Positions 16,551 through 23,261 of a stretch of DNA of 23,261 nt are shown here, piece by piece. Positions within the stretch are counted from its first letter, which is position 1. Every line of letters starts with the position of its first letter. Source of the stretch: Pseudomonadota bacterium (GTDB lineage Bacteria; Pseudomonadota; Gammaproteobacteria; Burkholderiales; Burkholderiaceae_D); the NCBI GenBank assembly GCA_023416415.1, contig JAEZHR010000078.1, positions 1 through 23,261 on the forward strand. Direction: 5' to 3'. Below the pieces are notes generated by a model. It saw only the letters and a program-made list of their open reading frames with translations, had not been told where the DNA came from and did no database searches. The translations under genes and the position numbers were made by a program.

Positions 16551-17989
16551 GCTGCCAGCCTCCCCCCGAAATAGCGTCGCATGTCGAGACGCTGGATCAG
16601 CATGCGCGCCTTGCCGCGCGCGGTGCGGGCAATCGATGTGACCTGCTCGGCGCGCACGCTGCAGCCGCCGCCGATGCGGCGCTCCACGCTGCGCGCCAGA
16701 TCGGACAGCTCGTCTTCGCCCAGCCGGCGCGGCATGACCACGCGCAGCACCAGCCGTCCCGGTTCTTGCTGCTCGAACTGGATGGCATGCGCGAATTCGA
16801 GCAGGGGGTGCGGCTGCGCGGTGGTCACGCCGTTCAGCGCAATCAGGCGGTTGTCGGTACCGACGAAGAACTCCTGGATGCGTCCCTCGATGCGCTCGAC
16901 CACCGGAAACCCCGGCAGGTCCGGATGCGGGCGATCGCTCAACACAGCCATGTCGCCGGTGCGATAGCGCACCAGCGGCATGACTTCGTTGTCGAAGCCG
17001 GTGCCGACGATCTCGCCGAGCTCGCCCGGCCGTTCGATGACCTTGCCTGCGGCATCGACCAGCTCGAAACAGCCGTATTGCGGCCAGAAGAAATAGCGCT
17101 CGTCGTCCGGCATCGTCGCGGCCATCAACAGGCGTTCGGAATGCCCGTAGTGGCGCAGCACCGGGCAGCGGAAGACCGTGCGCAGCAGGGCAGCCTGTTG
17201 TTCGGTCACGCCTTCGGAGAACAGCATGATGCTTTCGATGCGTCCCGTGACCTCTTCGTCCGGAAACTGTTTGAGCCACAGTGCCAACGGCCAGGCCGCA
17301 CTCGGGTAGGCCTGGATGAAGCGCGGCTTCCACTGGCGCATCGCGCGCACGTATTCCGGCATGTACTGCGGGCTCAAGTGTTCGGTCGAGAGCATCAGCT
17401 GGCGCTTGATCGGCTCCCACACCCACAGGCGATTGCCGCGCGCGCCCGGCTCGGCCTGACCGCGCAAGGCGAGCACGCTGTCGTGCTCGCGCATGCCGGC
17501 ACGCAGATGGAACTGCTCGATGAACGCGTACTCCTTGGCACGTGTCACACCCTTGTGCAGGAAGAGTGTCATCGGCAGCGAAGTCGATCCGCCGGTGAAC
17601 ATCTTCATGCGCAGGGCCGGATCGACGTCGTTGGCGAGAAAGCTGTCGGGATGGCGCTGCACGTCTTCCTTGGAAATCAGCGGCAGGCAGCGCAGGACGT
17701 CCATCGCCACCGCAGTATCGTCCAGCTCGCAGGCCAGAACGCGCCGCTCGCGGTAGGCCGGTACCGCCTGCAGTGCATGCCGCAGGGTGTCAGCGAGCTT
17801 GCGCTGTGCCAGCGCCTGCAGCTGCTGCGGATCGCGCAGCTGTGCTTCCCGCAGGAAACGCGCGTACTGACGCCCGCGGCGCCAACCGACCGGCACGGCA
17901 GAGTAAGCGCGGCCCAACGAGGTTTTCACCCATTGAGGCGAGCGCAGATAGGTATTGAGCAAGGGGTGCAGCAGGTCTTCGACGTTCAT
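16547..17989 (-). CDS. CapK/PaaK-like adenylate-forming enzyme
   Basis: A 480-residue member of the phenylacetate-CoA ligase/CapK branch of ANL adenylating enzymes. The phosphate-binding loop is FTGGSTSLPM (131-140), the aromatic/acidic motif is YGHSE (281-285) and the ribose-binding motif is YRTGDMA (342-348). The C-terminal lid domain follows, with GRIQEFF. CapK-type proteins are found in capsule and exopolysaccharide loci, where they are presumed to activate a carboxylic acid as the adenylate or thioester. Here it could supply acyl groups to the four transferases encoded just upstream, or activate a uronate carboxyl; both are inference. GAAGG about ten bases before the ATG is a modest ribosome site. 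It sits 54 bp after the preceding transferase gene. Confidence 0.88.
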   Translation of the reverse strand: MNVEDLLHPLLNTYLRSPQWVKTSLGRAYSAVPVGWRRGRQYARFLREAQLRDPQQLQALAQRKLADTLRHALQAVPAYRERRVLACELDDTAVAMDVLRCLPLISKEDVQRHPDSFLANDVDPALRMKMFTGGSTSLPMTLFLHKGVTRAKEYAFIEQFHLRAGMREHDSVLALRGQAEPGARGNRLWVWEPIKRQLMLSTEHLSPQYMPEYVRAMRQWKPRFIQAYPSAAWPLALWLKQFPDEEVTGRIESIMLFSEGVTEQQAALLRTVFRCPVLRHYGHSERLLMAATMPDDERYFFWPQYGCFELVDAAGKVIERPGELGEIVGTGFDNEVMPLVRYRTGDMAVLSDRPHPDLPGFPVVERIEGRIQEFFVGTDNRLIALNGVTTAQPHPLLEFAHAIQFEQQEPGRLVLRVVMPRRLGEDELSDLARSVERRIGGGCSVRAEQVTSIARTARGKARMLIQRLDMRRYFGGRLAA

Positions 17990-18006
17990 TTTTATCGGCC
18001 TTCGGT

Positions 18007-18023
18007 GCTACCCGAACGGTAGC
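18007..18023. other. Stem-loop between transferase and CapK-like genes
   Basis: GCTACC-CGAAC-GGTAGC forms a 6-bp stem with a five-base loop in the 54-bp spacer ahead of the CapK-like gene. A third TGCTACC copy lies at 18031-18037. No T-run follows, so termination is not supported. It may be an mRNA-stability or translation-control element, or an operator dyad. Confidence 0.3.
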
Positions 18024-18043
18024 CAAGTCCTGCTACCCTGATG

Positions 18044-19171
18044 TCAATCTGGATCAAGACTGCCGCGACGCATCTCCATGGAAATGCTGCGCATGCTGTT
18101 GAGCGTGCTGATGGCCAGACGCGTGGCGGTACTGTTGCGCCGTTGCGGCGCAAGCATCCACTGCTTCGTGCGCCGCAGCTGATCTTCCCAGACGCAGTGC
18201 AGGGCATGCGCGGCGTTGCCGGCCAGATGCATGGGCGAGCGATAGATCTCGAAGTGCCAGCTCGGCTGCGGCACGCCCAGCAGGTGTGCCTTGTACTCGT
18301 AGGGCTCCCAGCCGAAATGAAAGCGTCGCACGCCGGCCTCGATCGCCGCGCAGACGCTCAGATAGGCCGAAATCATGCCCGGGCTGTGGCGCGCATGACG
18401 TGTGTCGAAGGCATTGATGCTTCCATAGCAGCCCTGTCCCGCGCGCACGTTGAGCGCGCCGGCACAGACCTGACCGCCCAGGCATACCGTGACCAGCATG
18501 GCATCGCACTCGCGCACCATGCGCTTGTAGTTGGCTTCCATCGCCGCATTGTTGATACTGACCTTGCCTACGGCCTTCATGCGCTCGCGGTTGAAGCGCG
18601 CAAGCATGCGCACGGTCTCCATGGAGATGGCATCGCCCCGATCCACGCGCCAGGTGAAGTCAGGGTGCTCGCGCCGCAGCCGGTTCATGCGCGCGCGTAT
18701 GGTGCCGCGTGTCGCACGGCTGAGCGCGGCCGTGTAGGCCTCTGTGCTGTCCGGAAGATCGGCGACGATATCGGCGCGGTCGGGGTAACGCTGGTGCAGC
18801 AGATCGTCCAGGCGCGCATCGGTGTGAACCGCTCGCATCGAAACCGCGCCGACCTCGGGAAACTGCGCGAACACGCTCGCGACGAAGCGGCGCAGCGCGG
18901 CTTCGTCGATGCGGATGAATTCGTTGATCAGGCAGGCGCGCCGGCCCTTGATGCGAAACAGCAACGGCGCCTCGGGTGCCGGATGGAAGTAGACGCGGCC
19001 ATGCAGGTGACCGAGCGCGCGCTTGTAGCCCAGGCCCGCGAGCGGATGTCCGTAACACCGGTCGAGCTCGGTGGAAAGCGCATGCTCGGAAAGCTCGTCG
19101 AGCCGCCGGATGGCTGGCTGGATGGATGGGCGGATGAATGGCGAGGCATGGCTGCGCTGTATCGGTGTCAT
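18044..19171 (-). CDS. BioF2/GNAT-type acyltransferase, paralogue 1
   Basis: A 375-residue protein that resembles the BioF2-like/Acetyltransf_6 group of GNAT-fold transferases, the group that includes CelD/BcsL-type polysaccharide acyltransferases. The C-terminal GNAT core carries GALNVRAGQGCYGSINAFD and HFGWEPYEYKAHLLGVPQPSW (from about residue 284). The middle has a basic segment RATRGTIRARMNRLRREHP. No signal peptide or membrane segment is seen. It is a clear paralogue of the next gene upstream, with the core block at the same residue number from the chosen ATG, which supports both starts. The acyl donor and acceptor are unknown; decoration of a cytoplasmic glycan precursor is the likely role. 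A much longer open frame upstream (to 20023) is the out-of-frame shadow of the paralogue. Confidence 0.82.
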   Translation of the reverse strand: MTPIQRSHASPFIRPSIQPAIRRLDELSEHALSTELDRCYGHPLAGLGYKRALGHLHGRVYFHPAPEAPLLFRIKGRRACLINEFIRIDEAALRRFVASVFAQFPEVGAVSMRAVHTDARLDDLLHQRYPDRADIVADLPDSTEAYTAALSRATRGTIRARMNRLRREHPDFTWRVDRGDAISMETVRMLARFNRERMKAVGKVSINNAAMEANYKRMVRECDAMLVTVCLGGQVCAGALNVRAGQGCYGSINAFDTRHARHSPGMISAYLSVCAAIEAGVRRFHFGWEPYEYKAHLLGVPQPSWHFEIYRSPMHLAGNAAHALHCVWEDQLRRTKQWMLAPQRRNSTATRLAISTLNSMRSISMEMRRGSLDPD

Positions 19172-19239
19172 TGTCGGCAGTCGAGAAGAGGTCCCTGCCA
19201 GCACCTTAATGCACGCCGGAAAGCCGATGTTGACTCTGC

Positions 19240-20358
19240 TCAGCTGCCCTGCCCGCGCAGGCGCGCGCGCAGATCGCGCACCCGATGCAAGGCCGCCATC
19301 GCCAGACGCGTGGCAGCGCTGTCGCGTCTTTGCGGCGACTGCATCCAGCGCTTGGCCACAGCCACGCGGTCGATCAGCGTCGCACGCAATGCATGCCCGG
19401 ACATCGCCGCCATGTGCGCGCGCGAGCGATACAGCTCGTAGCGCCAGCTCGGCTGCGGCTGTCCGAGCAGATGAAACTTGTACTCGTAGGGCTCCCAGCC
19501 GAAATGGAAGCGGCGTGCGCCGATGCCGATCGCCTCGCAGACGTTGAGATAGGCCGCCACCGTACCCAGGCTGTACCTCGCGTAGGCGGCGTCGAAGGCG
19601 TTGAGCAGGCCGAAGCAGCCGGTTCCCGCCATCAGGTTGTAGGAGCCGGCGCACAGCCGGCCGTCGATGGTCACGCGCAGCAAGGTGGCATCGCAGGCGT
19701 GGCGCAGCTGCAGGTAGCTGCGTTCGAGCGCCGCATCGTTGTAGCTGTGCTTGCCGACGGCGCGCATGCGGGCGCGGTTGAAGTCGAGCAGGACATGCAG
19801 CTCGTCGGCATCGATGTCGGCGCCGCGCACCAGATTCCAGGCAACGCCGGGATGCTCGCGGCGCAGCTTGTTCATGCGCGCGCGCAGGGTTGCGCGCGTG
19901 TTCCGGTGCAGCGCGGCGAGATAGGCGTCGGCGTTCTCGGGAAGGTCGGCGACGATGTCGGCGCGGTCGAGATGCCGCTGGTGCACAACGCCGGACGGTT
20001 CCAGCGCTGCGTGCACGGCGCACAGGGAGACGGCCCAGACCTGCGGAAACTCGGAGAATACGTTCGCGGCGAAATTGCGCAGCTGCCGCTCGTCCAGGCG
20101 CACGAACTCATTGAGGACGATGGCGCGGCGCCCGGCGATGCGAAACATCAGCACCGTATCGAAGGTCTCGTCGCTGCCTGCGACATAGGTATGCGGCAGC
20201 GCGTGTGCACCTATCACATGCTGGTAATCCCAGGTGGCAAACGGATGCGCGTACAAGCGGGCAAGCGCCTGCGCGGCCTGCGGCGGAATCGCATTTCGGT
20301 GGACCCGGCCATGGCGGGCTTCGTCGTGTCTGGGGGCCTGTTTCATGATGTCCGGCAT
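19240..20358 (-). CDS. BioF2/GNAT-type acyltransferase, paralogue 2
   Basis: A 372-residue paralogue of the following gene, with which it shares LNEF(I/V)R(I/L)DE, the RADIVADLP block, ARMN(R/K)LRREHP, AGTGCFGLLNAFD and HFGWEPYEYK, plus a C-terminal PQRRDSAATRLA segment. At DNA level 29 bases are identical (19478-19506 and 18291-18319). The order suggests tandem duplication followed by divergence, presumably to different acceptors or acyl groups. Two close starts are possible, ATG at 20356-20358 (chosen) or 20344-20346; neither has a strong ribosome site. The gap to the preceding FemAB gene is only 17 bp, so coupling is likely. Confidence 0.82.
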   Translation of the reverse strand: MPDIMKQAPRHDEARHGRVHRNAIPPQAAQALARLYAHPFATWDYQHVIGAHALPHTYVAGSDETFDTVLMFRIAGRRAIVLNEFVRLDERQLRNFAANVFSEFPQVWAVSLCAVHAALEPSGVVHQRHLDRADIVADLPENADAYLAALHRNTRATLRARMNKLRREHPGVAWNLVRGADIDADELHVLLDFNRARMRAVGKHSYNDAALERSYLQLRHACDATLLRVTIDGRLCAGSYNLMAGTGCFGLLNAFDAAYARYSLGTVAAYLNVCEAIGIGARRFHFGWEPYEYKFHLLGQPQPSWRYELYRSRAHMAAMSGHALRATLIDRVAVAKRWMQSPQRRDSAATRLAMAALHRVRDLRARLRGQGS

Positions 20359-20375
20359 GCCGAATGCATCGGTAC

Positions 20376-21425
20376 TCAGAACCCGACCCACTCGCCGCAC
20401 AGGTGATACTCGCTGCCGCGCATGTTCTGCTTGAAGCGGCCAAAGCAATCGTTCGAATAGTAGCCGCCGAGGTCGAACCAGCGGTGTCCGGCACGGCGCG
20501 CCTCCTGCAGCGCATGCCAGTACAGGAAATTGCCGCAGTTGCGGCGACGCCCGGCTTCGCCGAACCAGCCCACGTAGTACTCCGCGGTGGAACCGAAGCG
20601 CGCCAGGATCAGCCCTGCGACCGGCTTGCCGTGCGCAACGGCCTGCAGCACGCGCAAGGCCCCGCCACCGTGGCGGTACAGCGCACGCAGGAAGGCGCCG
20701 CGCGGACCGGAAAATTTCTTCTCGCGCATGTTGTCCTCGTGCCGGGCAATCATCCATTCCATGGCCGCCGCATCGTTCGCCACGCGCAGGCTCAGGTCGC
20801 TCGCCAGCGCGGCTTTCAGGCGATTGCGCCAGACCGGTGCCATCTGCCTGCGAATTTCGTCATCGCTCTTGTGCAGGTCGATCAGCGAGGAGCGCCAGCC
20901 ATCGCGGGCGCGCGGATGAAAGCCGAGCGCATGCATCAGTGCCCGATGGTCTTCGGATTCCGGCAGGCCAGGCGCGATCAGCAACGGCCCCGACCGCAAG
21001 GGCCGCCAGCGCCGACGCAGCAGCTCCATCACTTGTTCGCGCACATGCCAGTCCGGCGCCGCATCCAGGAACAGCGGACCGCGATTGATGCGCACCGCAA
21101 GGCACAGACCGGCCACGCGCACTTCCAGCGCCTGGCAGATCGCGACCGGCCGCAGCCCCTGCTGGAAGACCAGCCGCACCGGGTGCCAGTAACCAGAAGT
21201 ACGTTTGCCTTCGCCATAGGCGTGCAGCTGAGGCAGATGCGGATGGGAAACCGCCCCGAACATCGCATGCCACCAGGCAGCGTCGTCCAGTTCGCGCATG
21301 CGGATTGCAGTACGTGAACGGAACAGCGCTCGAGCATGCGGGAACGCATGTTCTCCCTGGTTTCTTCCGGCTGCGCGTGAATCTGCGGAAGCGGTCGCGG
21401 CGCGCGGCGCTGAGTCGTCTTTCAT
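20376..21425 (-). CDS. FemAB-type transferase, paralogue 1
   Basis: A 349-residue protein of the FemA/FemB (peptidoglycan-bridge aminoacyltransferase) type, built of tandem GNAT folds. It shows RINRGPLFLD, a lysine/arginine-rich stretch in the middle (VWRNRLKAAL), HEDNMREKKF, GWFGEAGRRRNCGNFLYWHAL, WFDLGGYYSNDCFGRFKQNMRG (KQNMRG near 330-335) and a terminal EWVGF. Classical Fem enzymes move amino acids from tRNA to lipid II; relatives in polysaccharide loci probably act on other acceptors. It is about 24 residues longer at the N-terminus than its paralogue. An in-frame ATG at 21297-21299 is a less likely start because it removes conserved sequence. No good ribosome site precedes 21425. A dyad lies immediately upstream. 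Confidence 0.82.
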   Translation of the reverse strand: MKDDSAPRAATASADSRAAGRNQGEHAFPHARALFRSRTAIRMRELDDAAWWHAMFGAVSHPHLPQLHAYGEGKRTSGYWHPVRLVFQQGLRPVAICQALEVRVAGLCLAVRINRGPLFLDAAPDWHVREQVMELLRRRWRPLRSGPLLIAPGLPESEDHRALMHALGFHPRARDGWRSSLIDLHKSDDEIRRQMAPVWRNRLKAALASDLSLRVANDAAAMEWMIARHEDNMREKKFSGPRGAFLRALYRHGGGALRVLQAVAHGKPVAGLILARFGSTAEYYVGWFGEAGRRRNCGNFLYWHALQEARRAGHRWFDLGGYYSNDCFGRFKQNMRGSEYHLCGEWVGF

Positions 21426-21426
21426 C

Positions 21427-21466
21427 GTTCAAGGCGGGCAAGCCCGGTCGTGACGGGACCTTGAAC
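21427..21466. promoter_or_regulatory. Inverted repeat just upstream of FemAB paralogue 1
   Basis: GTTCAAGG (21427-21434) and CCTTGAAC (21459-21466) are perfect 8-bp inverted arms around a GC-rich 24-bp centre that itself contains CGGGC-AA-GCCCG. The dyad abuts the start codon of the downstream gene within the 138-bp spacer, so a folded mRNA would hide the start region. A smaller repeat, TCTAC-CAAAA-GTAGA, follows near 21480-21494. Candidates are an operator or a translation-control hairpin; no promoter boxes are clear. Confidence 0.35.
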
Positions 21467-21563
21467 CCTAAACGACGATCTACCAAAAGTAGACGACCTG
21501 TATCAAGCCGCACGCCCGAACTCGCCCCCGCCGGACAAGGCAATCCGTGCAAGCTGCGGGCGT

Positions 21564-22541
21564 TCAAAGCCCGAGCCACTCGCCTGCCAGGCGGTATTCC
21601 TGCCCGCGCATGTTCTGCTTGAAATGGCCGTAGCGGTCGTTGGTTTCATAGCCGCCAACATCGAACCATGACAGCCCCTCTCTTCTTGCCGCGCGGACGG
21701 CTTCCCAGTAGAGAAAATTGCCGCAATCCAGCTTGCGCCCGGCTGGGCCGAACCAGCCTGCGTAGTGTTCCGCGCAGCGCCCGTAGCGGGCGATGATCAT
21801 GCCGGCCACCGGCTCGCCGGCATGCCGTGCCTGCAGGATGGTGAAGTGCTCGGGACGCGCGCGATACAAGGCGGCGAGCAGTTCGGGGCGAGGGCGCTTG
21901 AAGCCCTTTTCGCGCATGTTTTCACGATGTCGCGCCAGCATCCAATCCACGCTGTCCTGGCTGTTCGAGATCCGCAGCTCAAGACCGCTCTTCTGCGATT
22001 TCTTCAGGTGATTGCGCCAGGAAGAGGCAAGCCGCTTGTGGATCTCTTCTTCCGACCGGCTCAGGTCGATGACGGCGGACATCCAGCCGCACTCGCGCCG
22101 CAGGCGAAATCCGAGCGCGCGCATGAGGCTGCGATTTTCCTCGGTGTCATCGAGCGCCGGGGCGATCAGCAGCGGGCCGCCGCGCGCCACGCGCCAGCGC
22201 TTGCGCACGATGCGCATGACGGCTTCGCGCACGCTCAGGGATGGTTCCGGATCGAAGAAAACCGGGCCGCGATTGATGCGCGTGCCGAAGGTCATGCCTG
22301 CCACGCGCAATTGCAAGACCTGACAGATGGCCCCCGGCAGGCTGTCGCGCTCGAACACGATACGTTCCACATGCATGCGTTCAGCCTCGCGCTTCGCTTC
22401 GCCGTAGGCCCAGGATTGCATCAGGTGGGCGCGCGGCAGGGAATGGATATAAGCATCCCATTCCTCGGCATCGCGTGCCGGACGCACACGCCAACCAGCC
22501 AGATTTTCAGCGGAGGGCGCGAGCGGGATCGTTGCATGCAT
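21564..22541 (-). CDS. FemAB-type transferase, paralogue 2
   Basis: A 325-residue FemAB-type transferase, the first intact gene of the polysaccharide cluster in transcription order. It shares RINRGPVFFD, GPLLIAP, the sequence SWRNHLKKSQKSGLELRI, ARHRENMREKGF, AGWFGPAGRKLDCGNFLYWEA and a terminal block with YGHFKQNMRG and EWLGL with its paralogue downstream. The N-terminal half contains LMQSWAYGEAKRE, typical of the family's first GNAT domain. No signal peptide or coiled-coil arm is evident. It has the best ribosome site in the cluster: AAAGGAG six bases before the ATG. That site begins right after the stop of the amber-interrupted frame upstream, suggesting co-transcription with it. The aminoacyl or acyl donor is unknown. 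Confidence 0.85.
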   Translation of the reverse strand: MHATIPLAPSAENLAGWRVRPARDAEEWDAYIHSLPRAHLMQSWAYGEAKREAERMHVERIVFERDSLPGAICQVLQLRVAGMTFGTRINRGPVFFDPEPSLSVREAVMRIVRKRWRVARGGPLLIAPALDDTEENRSLMRALGFRLRRECGWMSAVIDLSRSEEEIHKRLASSWRNHLKKSQKSGLELRISNSQDSVDWMLARHRENMREKGFKRPRPELLAALYRARPEHFTILQARHAGEPVAGMIIARYGRCAEHYAGWFGPAGRKLDCGNFLYWEAVRAARREGLSWFDVGGYETNDRYGHFKQNMRGQEYRLAGEWLGL

Positions 22542-22553
22542 GTGGAACTCCTT

Positions 22554-22952
22554 TCATTCAGGTTCGGATTGGGATGGATCTGCTGAGCGGCGACGGTAGG
22601 CCAGCAGCAGCACGACATCGCGTGGACCGAGGGTCGCTGCGCGCGTGCTTCGGCCGGGATTGATCTCGGACTCCTGGCGATCGAACGGGTTCCGGCATCC
22701 CGCTTGCATGGGCATCCGGCGCAAGCTGTCGGATAGGATGATCAACTCAATGCCCTGCTCGCAGCGCCGCCGGTGGACCTCGTCCATCCACGCCTTGGCC
22801 CGCGGGCTGTCGACGGGCAGGCCGAGATCTGCGTTGTTTTCGCCGAATGAGCGATCTCCCGTCAGGCTTTCCGGCAAGGCCTCCTGAGCGGCGCGGTATG
22901 CGGAATGCGAGCGGTCGTTGTCGGAGCTGCCGATGAACATGGTGCGCGGCAC
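22554..22952 (-). CDS. Unrecognised protein; probable C-terminal remnant after an in-frame amber codon
   Basis: About 132 residues from GTG at 22950-22952 (or ATG at 22938-22940) to TGA at 22554-22556. I do not recognise the family. The frame has coding-like third positions, is rich in Arg and Ser, has a stretch GIELIILSDSLRRMP, and ends ADPSQSEPE. Neither possible start has a ribosome site, and coding character continues upstream of them in the same frame back to the TAG at 23001-23003 and beyond it. It is therefore more likely the downstream part of one broken gene than an independent gene. The stop is 12 bp from the FemAB start. Confidence 0.5.
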   Translation of the reverse strand: MPRTMFIGSSDNDRSHSAYRAAQEALPESLTGDRSFGENNADLGLPVDSPRAKAWMDEVHRRRCEQGIELIILSDSLRRMPMQAGCRNPFDRQESEINPGRSTRAATLGPRDVVLLLAYRRRSADPSQSEPE

Positions 22953-23000
22953 GGGCTCGCGCAGCTGCGGATGGACTTCGGCATTGGCCGTGACTAATTG

Positions 23001-23261
23001 CTAGCGCGCTGTCACGTTCCCGAAGTCCCCGACGACGAACGTCGGTACGGACGCGAAATGGACGCGCCCGTCACCCACGGCCAGCCATTGCGGATCGCGC
23101 CTGGCGTGATCATCCGGCCAGCTCCGGACGGGGGAGTTGAGGTTCCGGAGGTCGTCTTGCTTCGCATCGCGCGGCGTGCGTCCGCTGGCATCGCGCGACA
23201 GCCAGCTGTACGCGTGCAGCGCGAGCTGTTCGTCGCACCCGGCAATCGGAGTGGCGATGTT
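23001..23261 (-). CDS. Unrecognised partial protein ending at an amber codon (5' end outside window)
   Basis: An 86-codon frame open from the right window edge to TAG at 23001-23003. It encodes a stretch including LALHAYSWLSRDASGRTPRD, WPDDHARRDPQWLAVGDGRV and FVVGDFGNVTAR. I recognise no domain and see no signal peptide or membrane segment in the visible part. Codon use is coding-like throughout. After the TAG the same frame runs on without a stop for 148 codons, so this is probably the N-terminal side of a nonsense-interrupted gene. It could instead be a complete C-terminus with an unrelated in-frame continuation. Confidence 0.55.
   Translation of the reverse strand, partial: NIATPIAGCDEQLALHAYSWLSRDASGRTPRDAKQDDLRNLNSPVRSWPDDHARRDPQWLAVGDGRVHFASVPTFVVGDFGNVTAR

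Noticed and set aside
16551..17426. Upstream extension of the GT4 frame into the CapK-like gene
   Set aside because: Out-of-frame translation of the adenylate-forming gene; the ATGA junction fixes the start.
18042..18047. Perfect TTGACA (minus strand) ahead of the CapK-like gene as an internal promoter
   Set aside because: It overlaps the stop codon of the preceding gene and no acceptable -10 lies 15-19 bp downstream.
18041..19441. Long plus-strand open frame over the BioF2-type genes
   Set aside because: Antisense shadow spanning parts of two clear paralogous genes; no domain.
1..23261. CRISPR array, IS element, integrase or tRNA gene
   Set aside because: No regularly spaced repeats, transposase or recombinase motifs, or tRNA cloverleaf found on either strand by reading; repeated DNA is explained by the paralogous transferase genes.

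Overview
The window is GC-rich, densely coded DNA with strongly GC-biased third codon positions. A GTP-type PEP carboxykinase, a KatG catalase-peroxidase, a secreted two-module M16 peptidase and an AlgD-type sugar dehydrogenase together suggest a beta-proteobacterium, probably Burkholderiales (perhaps near Oxalobacteraceae). That placement is inference from family types; no rRNA or other marker is present. I found no tRNA, rRNA, CRISPR array, insertion sequence or integrase.

Left part (1-9741), housekeeping genes: katG (minus, running off the left edge), a two-CBS-domain protein, a secreted M16 zinc peptidase, and a LysE/RhtB exporter lying directly behind a D-2-hydroxyacid dehydrogenase, all on the minus strand. 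pckG lies divergently on the plus strand. The 357-bp gap between the dehydrogenase and pckG holds the best promoter in the window (TTGAGA-N17-TACAAT). A Cra/LacI-type palindrome (GAAACGTTTC) sits just downstream of the expected start site, a sensible arrangement for a gluconeogenic gene. A perfect GNRA-capped hairpin plus T-run ends pckG. A small CYTH-domain gene follows on the plus strand.

Right part (10661-22541), a leftward cell-surface polysaccharide cluster. In transcription order: two FemAB-type transferases (paralogues), two BioF2/GNAT-type acyltransferases (paralogues), a CapK/PaaK-like adenylate-forming enzyme, a GT4 glycosyltransferase (ATGA overlap with the previous gene), a heparinase II/III-type polysaccharide lyase, a 207-bp gap, an AlgD-type nucleotide-sugar dehydrogenase, and a second GT4 glycosyltransferase. 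The set looks like a module that makes a uronic-acid-containing glycan and decorates it with acyl or aminoacyl groups, with a lyase for trimming. No flippase, polymerase, initiating transferase or exporter is visible, so the rest must lie elsewhere.

Right edge (22554-23261): an unrecognised reading frame continues from the window edge but is cut by a single in-frame TAG. It resumes in the same frame for about 148 codons and ends 12 bp before the first FemAB gene. This is most likely a nonsense-mutated gene, although the TAG lies in a CAA-TTA context known to be leaky in plant RNA viruses.

The strongest candidates for new biology are the quartet of paired acyl/aminoacyl transferases next to an adenylating enzyme in a uronate-polysaccharide locus, and the amber-interrupted gene at its head.
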